Shown here: in pieces, positions 12,701 to 23,566 of the stretch
How the letters are laid out: each line of letters begins with the position of its first letter
Position numbering within the stretch: the stretch's first letter is position 1
Assembly: GCA_002633005.1 (NCBI GenBank)
Contig: NMRA01000452.1
Span: 222,270 to 286,269, forward strand
Direction of reading: 5' to 3'
DNA: 64,000 bases
Source: Phoronis australis
Lineage: Eukaryota; Phoronida; Phoronidae
The notes under the pieces: generated by a model
Databases searched by the model: none
The model's input: the letters and a program-made list of their open reading frames with translations, nothing else
What the model was told of the DNA's origin: nothing
Made by a program: the position numbers and the translations under genes

Positions 12701-15700
12701 AGTCTTCTTAGGCATCCTGGTGAGGGGTGGGTCTAGACAGCCGAGATGATAGAACAGCCTACACATGTCACACTTGGCAAGCTGGTGCTGATCTGTGGTC
12801 TTGTGGCACAGGCCACATCTAGTGAAGACAACGGTGTAACAGTGAACAAAATAAACTGGTTGACTGCATCAAACTCTTATACAAAATTTCGATGTGCCAA
12901 AGTGTGACAAAATATAACACAAAGAACAGGCCGAGTTACGTACAATGACAAAATGTTTCGGTTTTGTGTTCTGCCAAAAATGAATTTGCGGTGAATCAAC
13001 ACCACTCATCAGATTTACAGATATTTCAGCAAAATAGATTTTAGCATAGCAAGGTAAATACTCTGCACAATTTCAAAGTACAGAAAAACTCAAGCATTCA
13101 GATAAATCCGATTCACCTTACTCGGATAAATCTCTCGTTTCCAGCTGTCTATGTCTGTGAGTTTCAATACAGCTAAATCTTTTTGTAGCAAAACTGAACT
13201 TTATGTAACAATTTTGCTTTCATTTGACCAGAAGTTATTGCAAGACAGTTGCCATAGTAATGCATCCCATGTGGTTAAGACTCACTGGTGTATGACAGCT
13301 GGAGGGGATCTGGGGACAACAGGCTTCTTCACCTGAGCTTTAACAGGCTTTTTAGGCTTGAGAACATCAGGTAGGGGGAGCTTCTGAAAGATCAACCGTT
13401 TTGGGAAGGCAACATCAATATCAAACATCAATATAAAACATCAATGTCAAACATCAATACCAAACATCTTGTAATATTCACTTGTATGCTTAGATGATAT
13501 TGACAAATTCAAAAAAATTAGGAAAAGATTACAGAGTACCTTAAACAGTAGTATGCAGAAGGGAGGAGCGATGGCCCTGGCCATCCAAATTGCTGGAGGG
13601 CATCCAATCAATATTAGTAAATCTTTTAAAATTGAGTCTGGTTTGTAGTTAAATAGAATGATTCAGAAGTTTCTATTTTAAGTTTCATCTATTTTACTTT
13701 TGTTGGTACTTGGGTACATGCATCTGAGTAGAGAGAGGGGCTGTCCAACAAAAAAGGGAGCATCCAGTTGAGGGTGGAGTATGCAATAGAGAGAGGGGGG
13801 CAACAAATAGATAGACTGAGGTGGCATCCAATAGAGAGAGGGGGGATCCAATAGAGAGAGGGGGCATCCAATAGAGAGAGGGGGGATCCAATAGAGAGAG
13901 GGAGCATCCAATAGAGAGAAAGGAACATCCAATAAAGAAATCAAACAGACCATCACCAAACCTCTGCATGCTACTGACCATAAACCTCAAAAGGTTTCGT
14001 ATTTTCAAATGGTCCAGATAATACAACATTTCGCCTTTAAGACCATGGCTTAACTCTGTAATATCTGCAGTATTGTTTTCTTTCCTTTTATTATTTATTG
14101 TGGTGTAGCCACTTACAGGGTTCAATGGATTTAGTGAACCAGTTTGATGTGCATTACTCTGAGGAGAAAACTGGTTCTCAAAGTGTGGGTCCCCTGTAAG
14201 TGACTATCACCATTTACTGAACATTTTTGTGGAATGGTTTCAGCCAAACATAATATTATCTTCCACAGAGGTCACTGCTGATTAGCAGAAAACACTACAA
14301 AAATAACCGCAAGCCTTACGCTAAAAAAATAACAAGGCTTTACTTTCGCAATCATTGTATCTTTTAAAGTTCCCTGGAAATGCATTATCTCACTTGACAG
14401 GTCGGCAGTCATCTTAATTAGGTTTTACAGGTGATGAACGAAAGAACAAATCCCTTATACCACTAAACAAGCTTCATAAGATCAAGAACAAAACTGACAC
14501 ATGGTATATCTTACTTTCCCAGCCAGGTCTCCTAACAGCTTCCACATTTTCTCGCCAACATGCACCAGTTCTTTATTGGACCCTGTTAAACTGTTTACGT
14601 CGTGGGATAACTAGAAAAACAAACAATTGTTCCAGAAACTTATAGAATGACAGTGAACAAGAGTCAATCATTTATACCGATCACCAGTTTGTGTGGGCTC
14701 TATGGACTAGTGCTCATAGCGCCACCTGGCATCCTTTAACTCAATTATCAATTCAGGTAAACGAACTATTAGTAAAAATAGTCCCATTATAATCAAACTA
14801 TAAGAATCAGTAGAAGAGCAGCCATAGCTGCCATTACTACAGAACTATCACTACTATTACATAATGAAGAACCACGCTCACTGAGGCTCAAATTTCAAAG
14901 TGTTTTGCTCGTTTCTACATCGTCTAATTTCATCTGGTCTTAGCATGTCATTTTCAGAATAACATTGTCATTTGCTCAGTCTGTCAAAGGTTCAGCAGTC
15001 CACTACAGCAGTCCACTACTTGATAGACAAGTAACCTGAGGGAATTGATAGAACTTTCGGGTTTAACAACCTTTCCAACTTCCTGTGAGCGACAGACATA
15101 TGTTGTTGACTTAACCCATGGGAACCTCACAGCGATGGGCCCTCATGAGCCATAATCAGGTGATCAATGTAACCTGCACCAGAAAATGCCTCCAATTACC
15201 TGCTTACTTTGTGCCATTACCATTATCGTTGTCATAATACCTATGACTGACATTAGTACATTTGTCAAATAGTCACCTGGTCATATTTGCCCCTTAATAT
15301 CTTCTCTTGTTCCCGCAGAGTTCCATTCTGAATAAGAAGCTCCTTCAAATGGGTCTTCATGGTAGTCATCTTAGAATTACGTTCTGAGAGGAACAGACGA
15401 GGCAATTGATGAGCATGACAACTTCANCTGCTCGCTCTCCCATGCCATGAGGTACGAAATAGCGACACACCTCTAGAAACGACAGGCAGGTCACAAGCCC
15501 CGCTTTTGTGAATCACGTGAGCCTATGTCGTCTGAATACTTTATATTTTATAGCATACTTAGGTCATGCCGGGAAAGTGTTACTGCTGGACCGTGGGCTG
15601 CAATGCCAATTCAAGGAAGTGGAATAAGCTGGATAAATATCCATGGATGTGGGATGTCACATTTCACCCTTTCCCTGATTAAAAAACCCACGGTCAGCTG

Positions 15701-18700
15701 ACACCATGATAATGAAAATGTGCCCACCGTGCGCATAGCACCAACGCTGTACAATCGCTACAATCTTACCTCACTGCCGAGAAGAGCGGTACTCCGCGGG
15801 TGTGCGGAATATGGGAATTGGGTAGCTACAGCATGAGATTACAACCTGTACAAAATTAATTTGAGTAACATTCAGATAATTTGACCAATTCACATTGGCT
15901 GCGTTGCCATGAATTTAAAAATTCGGGAAATATTTCAGGAAAAACTAACAGGATATATTCCACAAATGGTCGTGTCCCAGGCATTCCTGTAGATATTTGG
16001 TTAAAGGCGCAGTCTGGCTACTTACGTTAACTGCAACCCTAAACTGTTCAGTCATGATGACCATTTGGAGTAAAATTTTAAGCTAAAACAACACTTTTTA
16101 TATTGGTAAAAAATTGACGTGCTATAAAGTCTAACCAATGACATTGAAAAATGCTCACTCCATGGGGGGTCTCGCAAAGCTTTAGCCTCTTGGAACTTGC
16201 GGCGGTGACGATTCAGTTTCCTCTGAACTCTCAACTGGAAAGAGATTACCTTTAAAGGCAAACACGTTGACTGGTTATTTAATGCAAAGATTGACTGCCG
16301 ATTGCAACGGTAGCCAAATCTTGAATTTCGAGACGCCCTTGAGGACCTCTGACACAAGTAAAAGCAAAGTATAGCAAAAAGCAACACCTGACAGGAAACA
16401 TCAAGCTTGGAATACTACATGTCCTACTGTCAAGATGGGAGAGCACAGAGACAACCACCTTAATAAGAGAATGTTTAGCTTATGTGGGACTCCAGAAAAA
16501 TGTCCAAATTTCACTAACTTTGGAGCACCCTGTTGATAGAATGAAACTTTCAGACTACATGCTTTAAGCACTACTCTCCAAAATGCTGTTCATGGCAGTT
16601 GTTTTTAAAATGTTCTACTTTTTCGAGGGGTTGTGGAAAATAATAGTACTTTTATGATAGTCCTGAAAAAATCAAAAGCTGCATGACAAAAAAACTAATG
16701 GTCTTCCAGAAAACTGTAAGATTTATTGAGATCTCATCTTGAACATTTATGCAAAATAAAATTTGACGAAGATACAATAATACATTTTATCAAAGTACAG
16801 GCCAGATAAAATGTGTAAAGCATTTGGAATATTGACTTAATTGAAAGATTCCCTGGTTTGAGTTAACAAAGGCCAAAAACATGCAACATTAACAGAACAG
16901 GTAAGGCATGTCGCACACTGCCAGAAATGAAAAATGACGATTATTTTATTTACAATAAGAATGCAGTCATGATGAGGGAAACAAATTTAAAAAGGTCAAA
17001 GAACGTGACCTCAGAGAAAACAATGTAAACTATGATGCACTATTCTCTAAAACGCTGCTAAGGAATTATTTGTAAAATGTTCCACGTTTGCACGACGAAA
17101 AATCACAGAATAGGACTTCATGATTTTTGTGCAAAAAAATCAAAAGTTGCATTAAACAGAAATGAAACGACATTTCAGAAAACTGTAAAAATATTTTTGA
17201 AATCTCATCTCAGATTTTCATAAAAAAATTGGTCATGTTATAGGTAACTATTGTTAAGCTATGAATGCACCTTTCTTTTTTGCTATTTACAACTAAAAAG
17301 ACATGGTCACATGACATGGTCTCATGCCAATTAAGGCACTATTTTGCCTAGAATGACATAGTCAGTTTTATGCATGGTTTTATGACAGACGCAGAAATAA
17401 ACAAGGTTTTGAAGACGGCATTGAAGCTTTCAAAATTTAAGGGTATAATACAGAACAAGACAAAGGGTACACAACTTCCTTAAAGCTAATCTTCTAAGTC
17501 AAAAAAGAGTTTAGTACGTACAATAACAAATTTCAAACATGTTATTTTTACACATGAAATCTAATTCTTAATATCAACTAAATGAACATATTATAATTTC
17601 AAAATTTCTATACCTCTTCCTTTCCTGATACAGATGGGTTCTCTTGTCTGTTCTTATTAAAAGACTGTATTGCCAGCCAGTTTCTCTTTTTGACTCGTAC
17701 AATTAGTTTGTCCGCATGTAAGCGGCAATAAGCGTAGAAAGGGTCAGCGATATCTTCATCTGATGTCGCCTCTGACAACAATCCCTCCCTTTGAGCACTG
17801 TAAATTTGAGATCGTTTCATTCACTAGACGCCTTTAGGCATACATAAGCAAAAGGTTGGTACAATGTGACTAAACTGTCTACTGTACAGCTGGAGACTTA
17901 TTGATGAAAAGAAGAATAGCCGTGCCTGAGAAAAGAAACACAGTTTTAGATAAAAATAAAACATCGAAAAAGTCTTACTTAACCTTGCATTGTTTTCGCA
18001 GTACTCGCATGAATATGCTCATTGTCAAATGAATGTTATCTGATGTGAACTTCACACATTGAATAAGCAGCCACATTTCAACTACCAGACTACACCACAA
18101 GTACCCACAGACCCACTACCAGACCACACCACAAGTACCCACAGACCCACTACCAGAACATACCACAGGTACCCACAGACGAGCAGCACATACTTACTAC
18201 CAGACCATACCACAAGTACACACATACCATACAAGACCACACCACAAGTACACACATACCATACCACAACCACACACATACCATACCAGACCATACCACA
18301 ACCACACACATACCATACCAGACCATACCACAAGTACCCAAACCTACTACCACAACATACCTCAATTACCCACAGACAAGCAAAGACAGGTGAATGAGCC
18401 AGTGATAGTTACCATGTGACGTGAAAGTAGTTCCTACACATGCCCGCATCACAACCGATGCACATCCCCGTCTTGCTAAATCGCTCATCTTCACATAGAT
18501 AACATTCCTGCAGAAAGACAGACCAGTATTAATACTTCATTTGACATCCATCCTCAAATCTAATGATTCATTTTTACAAATGTATTTGTTTCATATCATT
18601 TTAACTCTAACGGCAGCAAAAAGCCCATTCACCATACCCATGGAACTCACCTTGGCACCCCACTTAGAGTACGACATTTCAAACAGCGTCACATTGGTGA

Positions 18701-21700
18701 GTCTGTCCACATCGCCGAACGCCACGCCAGGGACGTAGAGTGCGCATACAATATGCACCCAGCGTCCTGTGTCTGTCTCCTTGAAGATTCCACCAAGATT
18801 GGGGCACAGTTCACAAGTCTAAACAGAAATACATCGAGCTACAGTCAGTGAAACAGAATGTAAAGTTGGCTATTCAAAAGATACTTGCATGTTCTCTTTT
18901 GGTCTTGAAATGTTGAACAATTTACATTACACATATATCTACTTAAGGGAAATCTTACTGGTTCAAAGTTCTATATTTATTAAAAATATTCCATTAAATC
19001 AAACTTTGGCTTCACAAATATCCATGGGATTTTTTAAAAGGAGACCACTTCAAGTTTGGAGTCACCGTGGTGTTACAATTGGATTATGAAAAAGAAGTGT
19101 TATGTTGATACATTTTTGAGACTGTATTTTTGACCCAATATCAGCAACAAGAAAGGAAAATAATATTCACAGACAACTGTTCCAATAACGAAAACAAATT
19201 TCCAACTCTACGAGACATTTCAGCAGACGAAAGGATATAGTGAGAGTCACACCAGAATTTAATGTGAAACTAGATGACTAAGTATGCACCGCGTGTAATA
19301 CCAGGTGCAACACCAGGTGCCACCACCATAGCTAGTGTTAAGCCAAAGTAACATCAATAGGGACGAGTTTTACTCACAATTTTACATCAACATTAATATC
19401 ATTGTTACACAAACTCATGTATCACTAGCAATAAGCTAAACTGACACACTGTTCATAACTTGAAAACTGCGACTTTAAAACATCATTTCCATGTAATACT
19501 GTCATAAACGGCTCCAACCTCAACAGGGATGTGGTAAGTTTCAACATTCTAGAGTCTACTAGCATACATTCTGGGTCACTGAACCCTGGCAGAAGCTCTG
19601 GACCAGCGCCACGCCCAACACTTGGTGTAAGTAATCAAAGTGAACAAGATGGCTGGTAGTCATCGAAAGGCTCTCAGTAACAACCTTCAGTTTTAGCTGA
19701 GTATGGCTTAAACTGCATTTATATCTTTTTTGATTTTTTATGTCCTAAAGAGCTTAAGTAAGAACCTACAGGATTATCCACCCCAGCCTTGCAAGCCTCA
19801 CAGAACCAGGGTTCCGTGCTAGCTGATGACTCTGTACTGGCTACCGACTCCGACTCGCCGATACCATAGCAACCTGGAAAAACCAAACAATGTCTAAAAG
19901 CTTTTGTATGTATAAAGCATACTACGTAAAAGGAGCAGTGTTGCCTCAAGAGCAAGTGTGCCTGACAACAAACAAATGAACCCCACTAACTTCCATTTTC
20001 TAAAGAACAACCTCAGATGACACGCCAAAAATACATTAGATTTATCTCCCCTATTTGCCCATGACTGACTCGGCCGATTGTACATCACAAACCAATACGA
20101 AGGACAAACCAGATAACACGAGACATTTTAGAGTAGTATGCAGGATCTGTTTATGAGTTAAAAACCACATTGTTTTCAGAAATCTTCAACAGTGATAGGA
20201 TGAGATTGAACAAGAAAGACTCGATCGATGGCATTCAGAGAAATGTAATTAACTGATCTGGAATCAAAGAATATAGTTCTATAGTCAACCACTTACAACA
20301 GACAAATTTCCCATATCTGAAACTTATTAAATAATAAACTTCAACATTCTTGACATCCATAAAAAGTGATGCTCTGCAATTACTAGCAATAAAGTGGTAC
20401 AAAAATCAATTATCTCTGAGATTATGTGGTTAGTATAAACCCAGACTTGCATAAGTATAAAGTTAAAATTCTCACTGTACATACCCTCATGTACCAGTAC
20501 CCCACAGTTGTCACACTCGACAATTTCATCATTTTCTTCATTGCGGTCTGCCAGACAGACGCAGCACACCAAAACTTTCATCTTACGGTGTTCTTTTGAG
20601 CCATCCAGACTGGGAGTCTGAAGTATACATATAAAACTCTAACATGAAACTTTTCATCACCTGACAATATGAACAAGCTTGTACATCGCAACAATGAAAA
20701 CGAGGGGTGAGATTAGTACATGATTATTCATGAATATGTCAGAAACCATTCACTACATGTTGCTACGCAGAAGTCTGACACTTCAAATTATCCTAGAATG
20801 TTCAACAATTAGGTTTTAAGTGTCTGGCAGCCCAAAGTCTGCTGCATGCCTAAGAGCAACGTATTTTACCTCCACGTTTAAGTGAGATTGTCCAGGACTA
20901 TCGCAACTAGAGCAACTATTATGATGGGACATGTTTGTACAGTGAAATTTTCATAAGTCAGACTCTTCTAAGTTGGATTTCCTCTCAACGTTCGGAGCAA
21001 GGTTGCTCTAGCTTGTGCCCACAGCCCTTAAGATAAGCCAGATTTCAGTCAAATTGGTTACGACTAAAGTAACTTTTACTGTAATTGGTTTTATATTTTT
21101 CAATGTTGTGCTATTTCAGCAGTATTTTGATGCGCAAAAGGTCTCAAACTTATTTCACCTTAGTCTGAAGTTCCTTATTTTTGGGTCTCCGAAAACGTGC
21201 ATACCCTCACTTCAACGGAAAAGAATGAAATGTGGCCTATCACCACACTCACCAGTGAGCCAGTATGACTGTCCTTAGCACGCTCCATCAACTCTCTCAA
21301 GGACACATCTTCATCGTCTTTCTCAAGATCCTCTATTGTCGCATCATCGCTCTCCGTGTCTTCATCACTGGTCTCATCATCGTTATCATCATCATTGTCA
21401 CCCTCGTCCTGGTCACCATGACTACCATCCTGTTCACCATCTGAGCCAGCAGAATCATTATCCGATCCTAAGGAAAACATGTTTAAAGAAAATTTCAAAA
21501 AGTGCACATACGTTTTGGATAATACAACAGGGAAACAAAGCTTAATCGATGCACAAAACAGTATCTGTCTCAATACATCACTTGACAACAATAACAGTTT
21601 GCTTCATTAAAGAATCAGGGGTCAACTTCAAGTAAAAAATAGTATTAATGACGACAGCCACTGGAATTCAAGTGACAGCCAAGGCTGGAAGATCTCGCAT

Positions 21701-23339
21701 AAAGAATGTGCCATTTAAATAATGGGTTGAACAGATGCGTTTACGTGGACTGTTTCAAAGAATATGCCTGTTCATTAAGTACTACTAGTAGTCCACAAGA
21801 GCATCGGTCTCTTCATTAACCTCACAAGTAAAAACAGAGATACAATTTCTTCATGGATTTTGCAAATCATCAGGGTTGAGAAAAAAGCTGTATATTAAAT
21901 TAAACAGGAGACAGCGAGATAGCTTCTGCTTCTCTTACTCAAGGTCGTGGGTACAACCCCTACAGGGCGTCCATATTAGTGCTAGGGCGTCCAAATGGAC
22001 ACACACTGCTAGACCCTTGAGTAAGCTCCTCGCTCCTCAGCTCTGTTTTAACTATACATCAATAAAGCATAAACGTGGTTTCAAGTGGTCAGTGCAATGG
22101 ACGCGCCTGAGTGGCCTGTACATGTACCAGACTGCAAGCAATTATTTTTTCAATAGAATTACAAAAATTAAATGTTACCTTTGGGAACCTCAAAGTCACT
22201 ATCATCTTCACTGTCGGACAGACCAGCAAAATCTATTTGCAGAAGGTGTTTTTGAACAGGTTTAACTCGGCGTTTCTTCGGGTCTCGCTCAACTGTAAAA
22301 AATAACACAGTAATGTTATGGCTCCAAATATAGCCCTTTTATACAACATAGTTTAGTATTATCGTCCAATAAGACAAACGTAGTTTAACACTAACCCATA
22401 AGGTGGTATTGTGGACAATTACGGTGTTACTGTGAAACTGAAAACTTCGCACTATGGCGAGTTTGGTCACCAGGTATGTACTAGTGACATGTTAGTGTGT
22501 GCGTTGAGTTTCGGGACACAGGTGTACTGCGCACAAGGTATTAACTGCACTGGGGTTCAGGAGATCATAGCTGGTACTTAGAAATGCGGCCAACACCTTC
22601 TATGTTTTCCAACAAACTTGCTGACAATTTTGTTTAGTAGACCTGCAGCCAAGAAATATTTATAGTAACATAACTGGAAAACTTAATTGAACTTAATTGC
22701 AAGTACCTTAGCATCTTGCAATAGTATTACAATAAAATGAATGTCAAAACGTTTGTCTTAACAAACTTTCTTCGATTTCTGCTTGTTGTGGACCATTTTT
22801 AGTCCAATATCAAGAAATTTTACCCACTCCGCCCAGTGCGACTTTGGTGTTTTATTAGCACCCAAACATGAAAAAATCTGGCAAGGAATGAGTTCACTGA
22901 CTTCTTCAACTGGAAAATTCACTTAATATGCTTTTTACTTGATTTATTCCAATTTCAAGTTTGCAATTTTGGCTTGATAAATATTGTTGTGTATGACTTT
23001 TAATTAAGCACTCAGGTGCAAACCAGGCAATAACTGAATACGCCATAATTTATTGGGTGAATTTGGTTGTCCATATTAAGGACAGCTAAGTTTGACCAGT
23101 GGTCAGTGACCTATAAACAGTAAGTAACTGATAGTTCTTAAAATCAACAAGGTGACTAATAATGCCTACAAAAAATGACCAGAGCATGTATTTAAGCAAA
23201 ACCACAGCTCCATAATAACGTCTGACAATAAAAAAACACTTTGAAGAAATTAATTTCAACAACACCCCATCTTACGCATTGTTTTATATAAAAAGTCCAC
23301 GCCGGCTTTTTTTTCGGGCACCTCTTCTTCGTCCGCCAT
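6768..23339 (-). CDS. PHF14: PHD finger protein 14 (multi-PHD chromatin reader)
   Basis: 18 coding exons, 5' to 3': 23339-23276, 22292-22179, 21467-21253, 20617-20485, 19873-19770, 18818-18651, 18507-18413, 17797-17614, 16234-16159, [gap], 15383-15277, 14610-14515, 13383-13286, 12818-12687, 12473-12326, 11219-10857, 10335-10223, 7795-7672, 6872-6768. All phases join except across the gap at 15427. The recovered 812 residues carry an acidic N-terminus, PHD1 (VECDNCGVLVHEG..., about 147-205), an extended PHD (CELCPNL..., CYLCEDERFSKTG, about 211-345), a coiled coil (about 386-445), PHD3 (CGLCHKT...CDMCRLFYHLGCLD, about 485-535), an acidic/basic linker and PHD4 (CSTC...CDKCHRCYHFRCLD, about 720-770). 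Order and spacing match vertebrate PHF14, a nuclear histone-binding repressor. About 65 codons are absent; see the N at 15427. Exon 10335-10223 is present twice. Confidence 0.95.
8981..9144. repeat. Long imperfect palindrome (snap-back MITE-like element)
   Basis: The arms extend outward from a perfect 18-bp stem (9038-9055 with 9071-9088, 15-nt loop). A second stem of about 20 bp pairs ggc.tacacgaagtaatatc with gatattacttcatgtacgcc. Outer similarity (tacaaaacgtac/gtacgttttgtgta) reaches the stated ends. The second haplotype carries the same element at 9898-10063 with stem mismatches. It lies in a PHF14 intron and would fold strongly in the transcript. A non-autonomous foldback or MITE element is the likeliest origin. 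Confidence 0.8.
9553..9553. other. Single N, probable contig join
   Basis: The sequence after this N restarts at the position equivalent to 8633, so the N separates two overlapping versions of the same locus. Confidence 0.85.
11924..12164. repeat. 35-bp tandem repeat, about 7 copies, PHF14 intron
   Basis: The core gcagtatggttatgtactct recurs at 11929, 11964, 11999, 12034, 12069, 12104 and 12139, an exact 35-bp period. It lies between the PHF14 exons at 12326 and 11219. The three overlapping + strand ORFs here are products of the repeat. Confidence 0.95.
13816..13936. repeat. 21-bp GA-rich minisatellite, PHF14 intron
   Basis: Five to six copies of a 21-bp unit (catccaatagagagaggggg) with drifting G-run length. 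Related degenerate units extend left to about 13728. The period is divisible by three, which keeps ORFs open on the minus strand; these are not genes. Confidence 0.9.
15427..15427. other. Single N with PHF14 coding exon(s) missing beside it
   Basis: PHF14 exon 16234-16159 ends after a Pro-Pro-Trp and one extra base. The next recognisable exon (15383-15277) begins with two bases followed by RNSKMTTMK. In human PHF14 roughly 65 residues separate the equivalent points. No exon encoding them was found between 15384 and 16158. The flanking phases agree, so the lost piece should be a multiple of 3 nt. It probably fell into the assembly gap marked by this N. Confidence 0.65.
15566..15682 (+). pseudogene. 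THAP zinc-finger N-terminal fragment inside PHF14 intron
   Basis: A 38-codon ORF begins MPGKCYCWTVGCNAN and contains VTFHPFP before a TAA stop. In THAP C2CH fingers the N-terminus has a Cys-x4-Cys pair near residues 5-10 followed by a FHRFP-like motif. Here Cys7-x4-Cys12 and FHPFP fit, but the distal Cys-x2-His half is missing. It lies on the strand opposite PHF14. It could be a decayed P-element-type transposase or THAP gene copy, or a first exon whose continuation was lost. Function is unlikely as it stands. Confidence 0.5.
18075..18365. repeat. ACC-rich degenerate tandem repeat, PHF14 intron
   Basis: Interspersed blocks of taccagaccataccacaagt and cacacataccat form an irregular array just downstream of the PHF14 exon at 18413-18507 in the direction of PHF14 transcription. 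The strand asymmetry (A/C on +, T/G on -) produces long spurious ORFs. Confidence 0.85.
21905..21965 (+). repeat. Possible tRNA-like SINE head
   Basis: A segment ending ggtcgtgggtacaacccct resembles an RNA polymerase III B box, with an A-box-like gcgagatagc upstream, in a PHF14 intron. Similarity is loose and no SINE body or tail was defined. Confidence 0.25.
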
Positions 23340-23566
23340 TTTTGTTCTGTATTTCTAAAGCCTTTCGATTACTTTAAATTAACATTGATAATTACAATTT
23401 TGTATTTTCTACACTTTCTTGCACTTTATTCTGCTTATATTTTCTTTTGAATCCAGTTCTGTCATGAAAATGCAAACAGAATAAATCGAATTATATTTCC
23501 CTTAATACATCCGGCCAGTATCAAGAGTCGCCATTTTCACTTGGTCGTAACAGCGCTAATTTCACA
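23340..23566. promoter_or_regulatory. Bidirectional promoter PHF14/NDUFA4
   Basis: Only 227 bp separate the two divergent start codons. No TATA box is evident. The PHF14 start sits in AAAAATGGCGGAC, matching the YY1-type motif often found over start codons of TATA-less genes. A second copy on the same strand (minus), GAAAATGGCGAC, is at about 23528-23538. YY1 use is inferred from the motif only. Confidence 0.6.

Noticed and set aside
13678-14125. Minus ORFs with repeated Leu-Ser-Ile-Gly/Pro-Ser-Leu-Tyr peptides
   Set aside because: Products of the 21-bp GA-rich repeat; period divisible by three keeps them open.
18059-18397. 112-codon Thr/Pro/His-rich + ORF and Val/Trp/Gly-rich minus ORFs
   Set aside because: Low-complexity ACC repeat; composition mirrors the repeat and it lies next to a real PHF14 exon.
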